Counted from the first letter of the stretch, positions 49,557-57,668 are shown. The stretch is DNA of 64,000 bases from Halorientalis salina (GCF_005049285.1 NZ_SOSC01000006.1:62001-126000), one strand, 5' to 3'. Notes: generated by a model not told the origin, from the sequence alone. Translations and numbers: made by a program.

Positions 49557-50822
49557 ATGCGTCCCACGCTCCCCGCACTGGTGGCACTACTCGTCGCGAC
49601 GGCGACCGTCGCGGCCGGGGCCCCAGTTCCGCTTCCGGCCGACGCGGACGCCGGACCGGCCACCGGCACGGACACCGCCGGCCAGCAGCCGTCCACCGCC
49701 CCCATCGACACGGTACAGAACTCGTCTGACTACCTCTCGCTGTCCGGCCAGACGAGATCGTCCGCCGAGTTCGGGAACGCCACGCTCGACGTGGCCGGCA
49801 CGGTCGCCATGGACAACGGCCGACTCCGGACGTCGTTCAACGAGACCGCGACCCTCCAGGCGTTCCGGTCGGCCGACAACTCGACGGCTCGAACGGCGAT
49901 CGTCGAGCGAACGGCGAATCGTATCGACAACCGAACGGCGGCCCTCCAGGACCGACAGCAGCGCGCAGTCTCGGCGTACAACCGCGGGGAACTGTCCGCG
50001 GAAGCGTTCCTCCAGCGACTCGCCGTCATCGACGCCGAGGCCCAACGCTTCGATACGTATATCGGAACCGTGCTCCGGACGACCAGTCGCACGCCCGGCT
50101 ACTCACTGCCCAACTCCCTGCGGACGCGCCTGGAGAGCCTCAGAGTCGAACCGATCATCCTGCAGGGGCCGGTCAGAACGAACGTCCGTCGCTCCGTGTC
50201 CGGTGAAGACGACGCGTTCGGCGTCTACATCGAAACGACCAACGACGGGATCATCCTCGCCCGACTCGCGGGGAACCGGTACGTCCGCGAGGCGTTGCTC
50301 GCCGACGAGTACCAGCAACCGGGCCCCGACCAGTTCAAACAGGGCGAACAAGCACCGATCAGTACCGCGTACGAGCGCGCACAAACCCTCTACCCCTGGA
50401 CGTTCGAGAACGCCATCACGACGCCCTCGGCCACGGGCTACGGAAGTACCCCCATCTACCAGATCAGCGTCGACCACACCCAGGGACAACTGGTCAGCTA
50501 CATCGACGGCACGACGACCAACGTGTTCCGGGAAACCCAGGAAAAGCGCCTCTCTCGGCTCCCGCTTACGGGCAACGCGACCAACAGCACCGACGCCCTC
50601 GGCGTCCGGGCCCGATTGAGCCACGAGAGCGGCCCGATGAACGTCAGCGTCGTCGACGAAACGGGCGAACCCGTCGACGCTCGCGTCACCCTCAACGGGC
50701 AGTTCGTGGGACAGACGGGTTCGGACGGCGCACTCTGGGCCATTCAGCCACACGGCCCCGTGACGCTCAACGCAACCACCAGTGCCGGCGAGCGAGTCAC
50801 GCTCCAACTCGACGGAAACTGA
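49557..50822 (+). CDS. Exported haloarchaeal protein of unknown function (DUF7096/7094-like)
   Basis: 421 residues from ATG 49557 (MRPTLPALVALLVATATVAAGA), a clear signal peptide. The body has many N-x-S/T sites, a helical region (TAALQDRQQRAVSAYNRGELSAEAFLQRL), and beta-rich domains, ending with an Ig-like VTLNGQFVGQTGSDGALWAIQPHGPVTLNATT region. This is a conserved layout of haloarchaeal exported proteins (DUF7096/DUF7094 by memory). No C-terminal anchor is visible, so it may be released or bound to a partner. It is followed closely by a pilin-like gene. A GTG at 49539 and ATG at 49545 are alternative starts. Confidence 0.65.
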   Translation: MRPTLPALVALLVATATVAAGAPVPLPADADAGPATGTDTAGQQPSTAPIDTVQNSSDYLSLSGQTRSSAEFGNATLDVAGTVAMDNGRLRTSFNETATLQAFRSADNSTARTAIVERTANRIDNRTAALQDRQQRAVSAYNRGELSAEAFLQRLAVIDAEAQRFDTYIGTVLRTTSRTPGYSLPNSLRTRLESLRVEPIILQGPVRTNVRRSVSGEDDAFGVYIETTNDGIILARLAGNRYVREALLADEYQQPGPDQFKQGEQAPISTAYERAQTLYPWTFENAITTPSATGYGSTPIYQISVDHTQGQLVSYIDGTTTNVFRETQEKRLSRLPLTGNATNSTDALGVRARLSHESGPMNVSVVDETGEPVDARVTLNGQFVGQTGSDGALWAIQPHGPVTLNATTSAGERVTLQLDGN

Positions 50823-50841
50823 GCCGGAACGACCGAACGTT

Positions 50842-50849
50842 CATATATC
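50842..50849 (+). promoter_or_regulatory. TATA box of the pilin-like gene
   Basis: CATATATC, centred about 26 nt upstream of the GTG at 50871, indicating a leaderless transcript separate from the preceding gene. Confidence 0.55.
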
Positions 50850-50870
50850 GGAACGCGACCAGACCGACTC

Positions 50871-51335
50871 GTGTCGACGCGCGCAACGAGTTCGGTCGTC
50901 GGGGTCGCGCTACTGGTGGGGATCACCGTCCTCTCGACGGCTGCCGTCGGAACCGCCGTCCTCGATATCGTTCCGTCAGAGAGCGGCCCGCCCCGCGTCA
51001 GTTTCACCGCTAGCGCCGACGCCGCAGACGACAGGATCGCCCTCACGCATCGCAGCGGGGAGTCACTCACGGTGAGCGACCTCCGCATCGAGGTGCGTAT
51101 CGACGGCGAACCGCTCGCGAAGCAGCCCCCGGTCCCGTTTTTCGCGGCCGCGGGATTCGAGTCCGGACCCACCGGGCCGTTCAACGCCGCGGCCGACGGG
51201 ACGTGGCGCGCCGGTCAAACGGCCGCGATACGTATCGCCGCGACCAACAGCCCGCAGCTCTCTGCCGGCGCGGTCGTGACGATCCGGATCTACACCGAGC
51301 AGTATCAGCTGGCCAGCGTCACGGCAACCGCCTGA
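50871..51335 (+). CDS. Type IV pilin-like protein with N-terminal hydrophobic helix
   Basis: 154 residues starting at GTG 50871: MSTRATSSVVGVALLVGITVLSTAAVGTAVLDI. The short positively charged leader followed by a long hydrophobic segment is the pattern of the archaeal type IV pilin N-terminal domain, which is cut by PibD and assembles into pili or anchors. The rest is a beta-rich exposed domain containing RIALTHRSGESLTVSDLRIEV, the common PEGA/pilin-like tail. A canonical processing site is not obvious, so it may instead be a simple anchored surface protein. Confidence 0.7.
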   Translation: MSTRATSSVVGVALLVGITVLSTAAVGTAVLDIVPSESGPPRVSFTASADAADDRIALTHRSGESLTVSDLRIEVRIDGEPLAKQPPVPFFAAAGFESGPTGPFNAAADGTWRAGQTAAIRIAATNSPQLSAGAVVTIRIYTEQYQLASVTATA

Positions 51336-51353
51336 CCGTCAGGAACCCCTCGA

Positions 51354-51393
51354 TAGGCCTCGGGAACGTCGGCGACCGTCGTGATGGCGATCT
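51354..51393 (-). repeat. Displaced second copy of the 3' end of the methyltransferase gene
   Basis: On the minus strand it encodes EIAITTVADVPEA, against EIAITTVAKVPEE and stop at the true gene end (about 51543-51584). Twenty bases (51372-51391 and 51562-51581) are identical. Outside these most differences are synonymous (GAA/GAG, GCG/GCC, GTG/GTT, CCA/CCC). This copy has lost the stop codon. It begins directly after the end of the structured element. Confidence 0.8.
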
Positions 51394-51541
51394 CCCACCT
51401 TTTACTTCGTCGGGTTCGCTCGCTCCGTCGCCGGCGCTATGCGCCGGCTGCCTGGGAGAGCTTCGCTCTCCCTCCGCTCACGAACCGCTTCTCGCAAAAG
51501 CTGGACCAAAACTGCTGGCCGCTCACACAGTTCGCGGCCAG
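51394..51541 (-). repeat. Dispersed structured element, copy 6, between two methyltransferase tails
   Basis: Read on the minus strand from just after the methyltransferase stop: CTGGCCGC/GCGGCCAG hairpin (51515-51541), CAGTTTTGGTCCAGCTTTTGCGAGAAGCGGTTCGTGAGC, a nested stem GGGAGAGC-GAA-GCTCTCCC, then GCCGGCGC-ATA-GCGCCGGC, and the A-strand ACCCGACGAAGTAAAAGGTGGG. It lacks AGCATCCG like copy 5. Its 5' end touches the stop codon and its 3' end touches the displaced gene tail. Confidence 0.78.
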
Positions 51542-51542
51542 T

Positions 51543-52169
51543 CTACTCCTCTGGCACCTTCGCGACCGTCGTGATGGCGATTTCGGGGTTGTAGTCCGGC
51601 CCCATCGTCCGGTGTTCGAAGTCGGTGAAGCCGGCCTCGCGGAACATCCGGTCGGCCTCCTCGCGGTCGTAAAAGAGCATGATGGCGTCGGCGAGCTTCT
51701 GGAACACCGTCGAGTTCGGGTAGTTCGGGCCGACGATGAGGACCTGGCCGCCCGGCTTCGCCACGCGACGACACTCCCTGATCGCCGCGACGGGATTGGG
51801 CCAGTACTCGATGGAGCCCGACGACCAGACGACGTCGAAGCTGTCGTCAGCGAAGGGGAGTCGCTCGGCGTCGCCCAGCTGGAAGGTGACCGGACCGTCG
51901 GTCTTCCCGAACTTCGCGTAGGCTTTCTCTAGCTGGTGTGGACTCTGATCGAGGCCGTACACGTGGTCGACCTCGTTCAGCAGCCCTTCGGTGGCAAAGC
52001 CCGTGCCACAGCCGACGTCGAGGACCCGGTCTTCGGGAGCGAGGTCGAGCATCCCGATGGCCTCGGTCCGCATCTCCTCGTTCCAGATGAACGGGTTGAC
52101 CTGATCGTAGACCGTCGAGAGGTACTTGTAGAAGGTCCGTGCCCGCGACTTGTTCTCGAGGACTCCCAT
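51543..52169 (-). CDS. SAM-dependent methyltransferase, MPBQ/MSBQ (quinone-type) family
   Basis: 208 residues from ATG 52169 (MGVLENKSRARTFYKYLSTVYDQVNPFIWN); upstream in-frame Mets run into a structured element. Motif I is VLDVGCGTGFATE, followed by LGDAERLPFADDSFDVVWSSGSIEYWPNP and GPNYPNST. The N-terminal YDQVNPFIW and the C-terminal RTMGPDYNPEI match the archaeal relatives of plant 2-methyl-6-phytylbenzoquinol methyltransferase, so it probably methylates a quinone precursor (haloarchaea use menaquinone types). The 3' end exists twice with an element between. Confidence 0.85.
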   Translation of the reverse strand: MGVLENKSRARTFYKYLSTVYDQVNPFIWNEEMRTEAIGMLDLAPEDRVLDVGCGTGFATEGLLNEVDHVYGLDQSPHQLEKAYAKFGKTDGPVTFQLGDAERLPFADDSFDVVWSSGSIEYWPNPVAAIRECRRVAKPGGQVLIVGPNYPNSTVFQKLADAIMLFYDREEADRMFREAGFTDFEHRTMGPDYNPEIAITTVAKVPEE

Positions 52170-52200
52170 TGCCCCATTTTGGGTACTCAGCGACATAATA

Positions 52201-52247
52201 CCATCTTTTTCTTCGGCGGGTGGTCTCGCTGCGCTCGTGCGGATGCT
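52201..52247 (-). repeat. Dispersed structured element, copy 7 (truncated)
   Basis: Read on the minus strand: AGCATCCG (52240-52247), a short arm, CCACCCGCCGAAGAAAAAGATGG ending at 52201. The middle part (T-strand) is missing. Upstream of AGCATCCG is CTACTGACCACC, as at copy 3. It is head to head with copy 8, separated by 33 nt, and its A-strand end is about 30 nt upstream of the methyltransferase start. Confidence 0.7.
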
Positions 52248-52280
52248 GGTGGTCAGTAGAGGCTGTGCAGTGAGCACGGA

Positions 52281-52395
52281 AGCATCCACCGAGCGAACGA
52301 AGTGAGTGAGTCGTCCGGCAGTTTTAGTCCAGGTTTTACGAGGAGTGGTGCCCGCAGGCCGGCGGCCGAGGACACCCGACGACGTAAAAAGTGGG
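52281..52395 (+). repeat. Dispersed structured element, copy 8
   Basis: AGCATCCA (52281-52288), a shortened hairpin region without TTCAC, then GTTTTAGTCCAGGTTTTACGAGGAGTGGTG, a terminal stem (CCGGC-GGCCG region), and ACCCGACGACGTAAAAAGTGGG ending at 52395. The T- and A-strands match the copy at 12933 most closely. Confidence 0.78.
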
Positions 52396-52423
52396 CACGC
52401 ACACTGAGCAACGTGGAGATACG

Positions 52424-52607
52424 AGCATCCGGCGAGATTGCTCGCCGGTTCACTGAACGCGAGGCGAAGCCGAGCGTTCAGCCTTTTTCACCCATGTACA
52501 CGAGAGCTCGCTCTCGTGTGCCCACCAGAAATCTCTGATTTCTGGGGATGTTTTTGCGAGGAGGGGTGCGCGAACGGAGTGAGCGCACCCGACGAGCAAA
52601 AAGATGG
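52424..52607 (+). repeat. Dispersed structured element, copy 9, upstream of the ATP synthase operon
   Basis: AGCATCCG (52424-52431), hairpin CCGGCGAG-ATTG-CTCGCCGG (52429-52448), TTCAC, CTGAACGC/GCGTTCAG stem (52453-52481). Two extra hairpins follow within the T-strand: ACACGAGAGC/GCTCTCGTGT (52498-52519) and CCAGAAAT/ATTTCTGG (52525-52545). Then GATGTTTTTGCGAGGAGGGGTGCGC, the terminal arm, and CACCCGACGAGCAAAAAGATGG ending at 52607. The TATA box of atpH begins 12 nt downstream. The extra hairpins look like a nested insertion. Confidence 0.8.
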
Positions 52608-52618
52608 TTTCGCAACTA

Positions 52619-52627
52619 CCATATAGG
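52619..52627 (+). promoter_or_regulatory. TATA-like box of the atp operon
   Basis: CCATATAGG, about 24 nt upstream of ATG 52646 and 33 nt upstream of ATG 52655. The start site would therefore be near 52646. Confidence 0.55.
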
Positions 52628-52654
52628 CGCTTCTGCAATCTCCGCATGATTCAA

Positions 52655-52987
52655 ATGCCAAGGCCAGAGGTTCTCGACCAGATTAAAGAGGCCGAGCAGG
52701 AGGCCGACGAGATCGTCGCCGAGGCCGAGCAGGCGGCCGAGGACCGGATCGCCGACGCCAGGGAGGAGGCAGACGAGATCCGTCAGGAGGCCCGCGAGGA
52801 CGCAGCGGAGATCGCCGAGGAACGACTCGCGGACGCCCGCGAGGAGATCGAGGCCGAGCGCGAAGAGCTCCTCGAAGAAGGAGACCAGCAGCGAGCGGCA
52901 CTCGAAGACGCGGCGGCCGAGCAGAAAGACGAGGTGATCGAGCACGTCCTGGAACGGTTCGAGGAGGCGGTGCATGCTCAGACCTGA
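52655..52987 (+). CDS. atpH: A-type ATP synthase subunit H
   Basis: 110 residues from ATG 52655 (MPRPEVLDQIKEAEQEADEIV); ATG 52646 would add three residues and give a leaderless mRNA. The protein is almost entirely one heptad-rich, Glu/Ala/Arg coiled coil, as in archaeal AhaH, which forms the peripheral stalk with subunit E. It is the first gene of atpHIKECFAB. Its end overlaps the start of atpI by 14 nt, so translation is coupled. Confidence 0.9.
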   Translation: MPRPEVLDQIKEAEQEADEIVAEAEQAAEDRIADAREEADEIRQEAREDAAEIAEERLADAREEIEAEREELLEEGDQQRAALEDAAAEQKDEVIEHVLERFEEAVHAQT

Positions 52988-55196
52988 GCGGATGAGTCGG
53001 GTCTCGGTAACCGGATCCAAGGGCGTCATGGACGACGTCATCGAGACCGTCCACGACCTGAACCTGTTGCACGTCACCGACTACGACGGCTCCTGGGACG
53101 GCTTCGACCTGGGCGACCCCATCGAGGGTGCCGAGGAGGCCTCCCAGAAGCTGGTTACCGTCCGCTCGCTGAAGTCCATCCTCGACATCGACGACGAGGA
53201 CGCCGGCCCGACGCAGCTGGTGACCGACGAGGCGCTCGACGAGGAACTCGAGAGCGTCCGCCAGGACGTCAACGAACTCGACGACCGGCGCGACGAGCTC
53301 GTAGACGAACTCCGGAGCGTCGAGGAACGGATCGACAGCGTCGAGCCGTACGCGGCGCTGGGCATCGATCTCGACCTGCTCCAGGGCTACGAGTCGCTCG
53401 TCGTCGCCGTCGGAGAGGGCGACGCCGCGGGCATCGAGAGTGAACTCGCCGCGGCCGACGAGGTCGACGAGTTCATGGTTCGGTCGTCGGGCAAGGCGGT
53501 CGCGATCTTCGTCTACCCCGAGGGCGAGCCCGAGACCGTCGCCATCCAGGACCTCCTGGTCGGCGCGACGTTCCAGGAGTACGAGATCCCCGACGCCGAG
53601 GGGAGCCCCGAGGAGTACATCTCGGAGCTGCAACACCGCAAACAGCAGCTCGAATCCAAGCTCGACACCGTCGAGAACGAACTCGGGGACCTCAAACACG
53701 ACGTCGCCGGGTTCCTGCTCGCTGCCGAGGAGAAACTCGCGATCAGGGTCCAGCAGGCCGAAGCGCCGCTGAACTTCGCGACGACGGAGAACGCCTTCGT
53801 CGCCGAGGGCTGGATCCCGACCACGGACGTCGACGAGCTCCGGATCGCACTCGATTCGGCCGTCGGCGACCACGTCGACGTCGAGGAGCTCGAACGCGCC
53901 GAGTACGACAGCGACGGACACGTGACCGGACACGAACCGGTCGAAGAGAGCGGTGGAATGCCCGGCGAACCGGCCGCCGTGGACGGCGGCGACTCCGAGA
54001 CGGCCACCGACGGTGGCAAAAAGAAAGCCACTGACGGCGGATTGGTGACGATGAGTAGCAGCGAGCCGCCGGTCATCCAGCAGAACTCCAAGCCGGTCAA
54101 ACCCTTCGAGGCGCTCGTCGAGGTCATCAACCGGCCGAAATACTCCGAGTTCGATCCCACGGTGCTGGTCTTCCTGACGTTCCCGGCCTTTTTCGGGTTC
54201 ATGATCGGGGACCTCGGCTACGGGATCCTCTACATGCTGCTTGGCTTCTGGCTGATGCGGAGCTTCGACAGTCCCGTCATCAAGAGCCTCGGTGGCGTCG
54301 GCCTGTGGGCCGGGCTCTTTACCGGGGTCTTCGGTATCATGTACGGGGAGATATTCGGGTTACACCAGCTCGGCGAGATCGTCTGGGGCGGGAACCCGCC
54401 GATGCACAAGGGTCTCCAGCCCGCGTACGCCGACTACGCGCTGGCGTGGCTCGTCATCAGCGTGCTTGCCGGCGTGGCCCACCTGACGATCGCCTGGGTG
54501 CTCGACTTCATCGAGAACCTGGGTCACGGGTTCGGGACGGCCATGGGCGAGAGCGGCTCCTGGCTGCTGATGATGTTCGGGCTGTGGGCCTGGATCTTCG
54601 CCGGGGCGTTCGGGAGCGCACCCGACCTGCTCTTTAGCGTCTTCACCGGTGATCCCTACAGCGTCGTGCCAGCGAGCGCCCTCCCGCTGCCGTCGGTCGT
54701 GGGACTCGCGGGACTCGGCTTGTTCGCGCTCGGGTTCGTCCTGCTGCTGGTCACCGAGCCGATCGAGATCGTCGAGTTCCTCAACGTGATGGTCAACGCG
54801 CTGTCGTACACCCGGCTGGCGGCGGTCCTGCTGGCGAAGGCGGGGATGGCCTTCGTGGTCAACCTCCTCTTTTTCGGCGTGTACGTCGACAGCCACGGCG
54901 GCTGGCACTTCGGGATCAATCACGCCCCGAGTACGATGGTCGGCGAGACCTACCACGGGGCCGAGATCACGAGCGTGATGTTCGAGGGCCTGATGCACTC
55001 GGGCATCGCCGCGCTCGTCCTCGGTATCTTCGTGCTCGTGATCGGGCACCTGCTCGTGTTGACGCTGGGGATCACCAGCGCCGGCCTGCAGGCGATCCGT
55101 CTCGAGTACGTGGAGTTCTTCGGGAAGTTCTACGAGGGCGGCGGCAAGCCCTACGTGCCGTTCGGGTACGACCGCGAGTACACCGCCGAGGACTGA
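52974..55196 (+). CDS. atpI: A-type ATP synthase subunit I (a-like)
   Basis: 740 residues. The N-terminal half (to about 330) is a soluble collar domain with coiled coils, followed by a low-complexity TDGGKKKATDGG linker. From about residue 397 there are about seven membrane helices with GDLGYGILYMLLGFWL, MYGEIFG and LNVMVNALSYTRLAAVLLAKAGMA. The SYTRLAA segment holds the arginine essential for proton transfer to the c ring. It is the stator/channel subunit of the ATP synthase. A gap of about 200 nt precedes the proteolipid gene. Confidence 0.96.
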   Translation: MLRPERMSRVSVTGSKGVMDDVIETVHDLNLLHVTDYDGSWDGFDLGDPIEGAEEASQKLVTVRSLKSILDIDDEDAGPTQLVTDEALDEELESVRQDVNELDDRRDELVDELRSVEERIDSVEPYAALGIDLDLLQGYESLVVAVGEGDAAGIESELAAADEVDEFMVRSSGKAVAIFVYPEGEPETVAIQDLLVGATFQEYEIPDAEGSPEEYISELQHRKQQLESKLDTVENELGDLKHDVAGFLLAAEEKLAIRVQQAEAPLNFATTENAFVAEGWIPTTDVDELRIALDSAVGDHVDVEELERAEYDSDGHVTGHEPVEESGGMPGEPAAVDGGDSETATDGGKKKATDGGLVTMSSSEPPVIQQNSKPVKPFEALVEVINRPKYSEFDPTVLVFLTFPAFFGFMIGDLGYGILYMLLGFWLMRSFDSPVIKSLGGVGLWAGLFTGVFGIMYGEIFGLHQLGEIVWGGNPPMHKGLQPAYADYALAWLVISVLAGVAHLTIAWVLDFIENLGHGFGTAMGESGSWLLMMFGLWAWIFAGAFGSAPDLLFSVFTGDPYSVVPASALPLPSVVGLAGLGLFALGFVLLLVTEPIEIVEFLNVMVNALSYTRLAAVLLAKAGMAFVVNLLFFGVYVDSHGGWHFGINHAPSTMVGETYHGAEITSVMFEGLMHSGIAALVLGIFVLVIGHLLVLTLGITSAGLQAIRLEYVEFFGKFYEGGGKPYVPFGYDREYTAED

Positions 55197-55330
55197 CCGA
55201 CAGGACTCCTCGGCACACAGTCGGTGCCCGTTCCCGGTCGGACGCCCCATCGGGCGGCTGATCGTTCGTGTCGCTAGTCATGAGACTGTCTCTCACCGGT
55301 AGCTCGCGGGCTGACGGCGGTATTTGGGAA

Positions 55331-55339
55331 GTTTTATGA
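55331..55339 (+). promoter_or_regulatory. TATA-like box before atpK
   Basis: GTTTTATGA, about 60 nt upstream of the atpK ATG, inside the 201-nt gap between atpI and atpK. It may give extra proteolipid mRNA, since the c ring needs many copies. Confidence 0.4.
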
Positions 55340-55397
55340 AGCCACTACAGCCATATCAGCCTGTTCGGAACGAGCGAATCCCCAAGAGATTCAAAAC

Positions 55398-55688
55398 ATG
55401 ATCGAAAACGCTTTGGCACTCGTAGGCAGTGTCGCACCGATTCTTCAGAACGCCGGAACCTCGTATCCGGCCATTCCCCCGAAAGCGGCGGCAGCGCTCG
55501 CGGTCGGTCTGGCGGCGTTCGGTGCTGGCTACGCGGAGCGCGGTATCGGTGCCGCGGCGGTCGGTGCGATCGCGGAGGACGACGACATGTTCGGTCGTGG
55601 CCTCATCCTGACGGTCCTGCCCGAGACGCTGGTCATTCTGGCGCTGGTCGTCGTCTTCGTCGTCCCCGACTGGTCGGCCGTCGTCTAA
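55398..55688 (+). CDS. atpK: A-type ATP synthase subunit K (proteolipid, c)
   Basis: 96 residues. Two membrane helices (about 30-57 and 66-92). The first contains the Gly/Ala-rich ring-packing pattern ALAVGLAAFGAGYAERGIG; the second has LPETLVIL with Glu76, the proton-binding carboxylate. The N-terminal 28 residues are an extra hydrophobic or signal-like stretch. Ring subunits of the rotor. It has its own long leader and TATA-like element and is followed by atpE after 20 nt. Confidence 0.95.
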   Translation: MIENALALVGSVAPILQNAGTSYPAIPPKAAAALAVGLAAFGAGYAERGIGAAAVGAIAEDDDMFGRGLILTVLPETLVILALVVVFVVPDWSAVV

Positions 55689-55708
55689 ACAAACCCACCT
55701 TTTAACGC

Positions 55709-56293
55709 ATGAGCTTAGATACGGTCGTAGAGGACATTCGAGACGAAGCCCGCGCGCGTGCAGAGGATATCAAAGCCGAGGCGGAAGAGAAAGCTGACGC
55801 TATCGTCGCCGAGGCCGAGCAGGACGCAGACGAGATCCGAGCCGAGCGCGAGGCAGAGGTCGAATCGACGATCGAACAGGAGCGCGAACAGCGCGTCTCC
55901 AGTGCGAAGCTGGAGGCAAAACAGGCACGCCTCGAGGCGCGCCGGACCGTCCTCGCGGACGTTCGCGAGGACGTCGAGTCGGCGGTCGCAGACATCGACG
56001 GCGACCAGCGCGAGGAGCTCACCCGAGAGCTGCTGTCGGCTGCCGTCGAGGAGTTCGAGGACGACGCTACGCTGGACGTCTACGGGCGCACCGAGGACGA
56101 AGAGCTCCTCGAGTCGCTGCTCGATGAGTTCGAGCAGGACGGACAGTACGCCGGCGAGTACGACTGTCTCGGCGGCGTCGTCGTCGAGAGCGAAGGGTCG
56201 CGCATTCGCGTGAACAACACCTTCGACTCAATCGTCGACGACGTGTGGGAACAGAACCTCGGAACGATCAGCGACGAACTGTTCGAGCAATGA
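55709..56293 (+). CDS. atpE: A-type ATP synthase subunit E
   Basis: 194 residues. The N-terminal half is an acidic coiled coil (SLDTVVEDIRDEARARAEDIKAEAEEKADAIV, with AEAEQDADEI also present in atpH). The C-terminal half is globular with DCLGGVVVESEGSRIRVNNTFDS, the family signature. With H it makes the peripheral stalk. It overlaps atpC by 4 nt (ATGA). The shared heptad pattern with atpH reflects their heterodimer. Confidence 0.95.
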   Translation: MSLDTVVEDIRDEARARAEDIKAEAEEKADAIVAEAEQDADEIRAEREAEVESTIEQEREQRVSSAKLEAKQARLEARRTVLADVREDVESAVADIDGDQREELTRELLSAAVEEFEDDATLDVYGRTEDEELLESLLDEFEQDGQYAGEYDCLGGVVVESEGSRIRVNNTFDSIVDDVWEQNLGTISDELFEQ

Positions 56294-57351
56294 GCACGGA
56301 GCAAACGGCCACCGGCGGCAATTACGAGTACGTCATCGCGAGAGTCCGGTCGCGCCGTGCCGCGCTCTTCGACGACGACGACTACCGCAAGCTGGTCCGC
56401 ATGGGCACGGGCGAGATCGCCCGGTTCATGGAGGAAACCGAGTACGAGACCGAGATGAACGCGCTGGGGTCGCGACACACCGGCGTGGACTTAGTCGAGT
56501 ACGCGCTGAACCGGAACATCGCCAAGCACTTCGACGACCTGCTGCGGTGGGCCGACGGGCGACTGTACGAGTACGTCGCTCGGTACCTCCGGAAGTTCGA
56601 CGCCTGGAACGTCAAGACGATCATCCGGGGGAAGTACGCCGACGCGAGCCGCGAGGAGGTCGAGACGGACCTCATCCGCGCCGGCGAGTTCGACGACGAG
56701 TTCCTCGAATCGCTGCTCACGGCGAGCAGCATCGAGGACGTCGTGGAACTGCTGGAGAACACGCGCTTCGGCGACGGACTCGCCGAGGCGTACCCGGTCT
56801 ACGAAGAGGAAGGCGTGCTGGTGCCCCTGGAGAACGCGCTCGACCGGGCGTTCTACGAGGAGTTGCTCACCGGGCTCTCCGGTGAGGTCAGTCGCGCGAT
56901 GGAGCTGTACATCGAGTTCCTCAGCGCGGAAGTTGACTTCCGGAACATGCGCAACGCCTTCCGGCTGGCGCGCAGCGGCGCGGACATCGACCCCTCGGAG
57001 TACTACATCGAGGGCGGCAAGCTGTTCGACGCCGACGAGATCAGCCAGCTGTCGCGCAACACCGACCAGCTGGTCGAGTTCGTCCGGGAAAGCAAGTACG
57101 GCGAGGACTTAGAGGAAGGACTGGCCTCCCTTGAGGACGCCGACAGCCTGATGCAGCTAGAACAGGCGCTCGACGCAGCACTGCTGGAGTACTCGGACAC
57201 GCTGTCGAACCGGTACCCGCTATCGGTCTGTCCGGTGCTCGCGTACGTGCTGGCGAAAGAACGGGAGGTCGACAACATCCGGGCCATCGCACGCGGTCGC
57301 GAGGCCGGGCTCTCCGAGGACGACATCGAATCAGAGCTGGTGATTCTATGA
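56290..57351 (+). CDS. atpC: A-type ATP synthase subunit C
   Basis: 353 residues from ATG 56290 (MSTEQTATGGNYEYVIARVRS); in-frame sequence upstream is not used. It is a mostly helical protein with FDAWNVKTIIRGKYA and, at the end, VCPVLAYVLAKEREVDNIRAIARGREAGL, the typical C-terminus. It is the central-stalk adaptor that sits on the c ring. It overlaps both neighbours by 4 nt (ATGA), with atpE before and atpF after. Confidence 0.95.
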   Translation: MSTEQTATGGNYEYVIARVRSRRAALFDDDDYRKLVRMGTGEIARFMEETEYETEMNALGSRHTGVDLVEYALNRNIAKHFDDLLRWADGRLYEYVARYLRKFDAWNVKTIIRGKYADASREEVETDLIRAGEFDDEFLESLLTASSIEDVVELLENTRFGDGLAEAYPVYEEEGVLVPLENALDRAFYEELLTGLSGEVSRAMELYIEFLSAEVDFRNMRNAFRLARSGADIDPSEYYIEGGKLFDADEISQLSRNTDQLVEFVRESKYGEDLEEGLASLEDADSLMQLEQALDAALLEYSDTLSNRYPLSVCPVLAYVLAKEREVDNIRAIARGREAGLSEDDIESELVIL

Positions 57352-57668
57352 GCCAGGAGATCGCCGTTATCGGCAGTCCGGACTTCACGACCGGCTTCCG
57401 GCTGGCCGGCGTTCGGAAGTTCGCGAACGTCGCCGACGACGAGAAAGACGACCGACTGGACGACGCGGTTCGGGAGACACTTGACGACGAGGAGGTCGGC
57501 ATCGTCGTGATGCACGACGACGACCTGTCGCATCTCTCGCGGGCCGTCCGCAACGACGTGGAAACGAGCGTCGAACCGGTACTCGTGACCCTCGGTGGCG
57601 GCACCGGGAGCGGGAACCTGCGCGAGCAGATCAAGCGAGCGATCGGTATCGACCTGATGGAAGACTAA
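57348..57668 (+). CDS. atpF: A-type ATP synthase subunit F
   Basis: 106 residues with an alpha/beta fold: EIAVIGSPDFTTGFRLAGVR at the N-terminus, GIVVMHDDDLSHL in the middle and a C-terminal helix LREQIKRAIGIDLMED. It belongs to the central stalk. It overlaps atpC by 4 nt, and atpA follows after 3 nt, so the operon is tightly coupled. Confidence 0.94.
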   Translation: MSQEIAVIGSPDFTTGFRLAGVRKFANVADDEKDDRLDDAVRETLDDEEVGIVVMHDDDLSHLSRAVRNDVETSVEPVLVTLGGGTGSGNLREQIKRAIGIDLMED

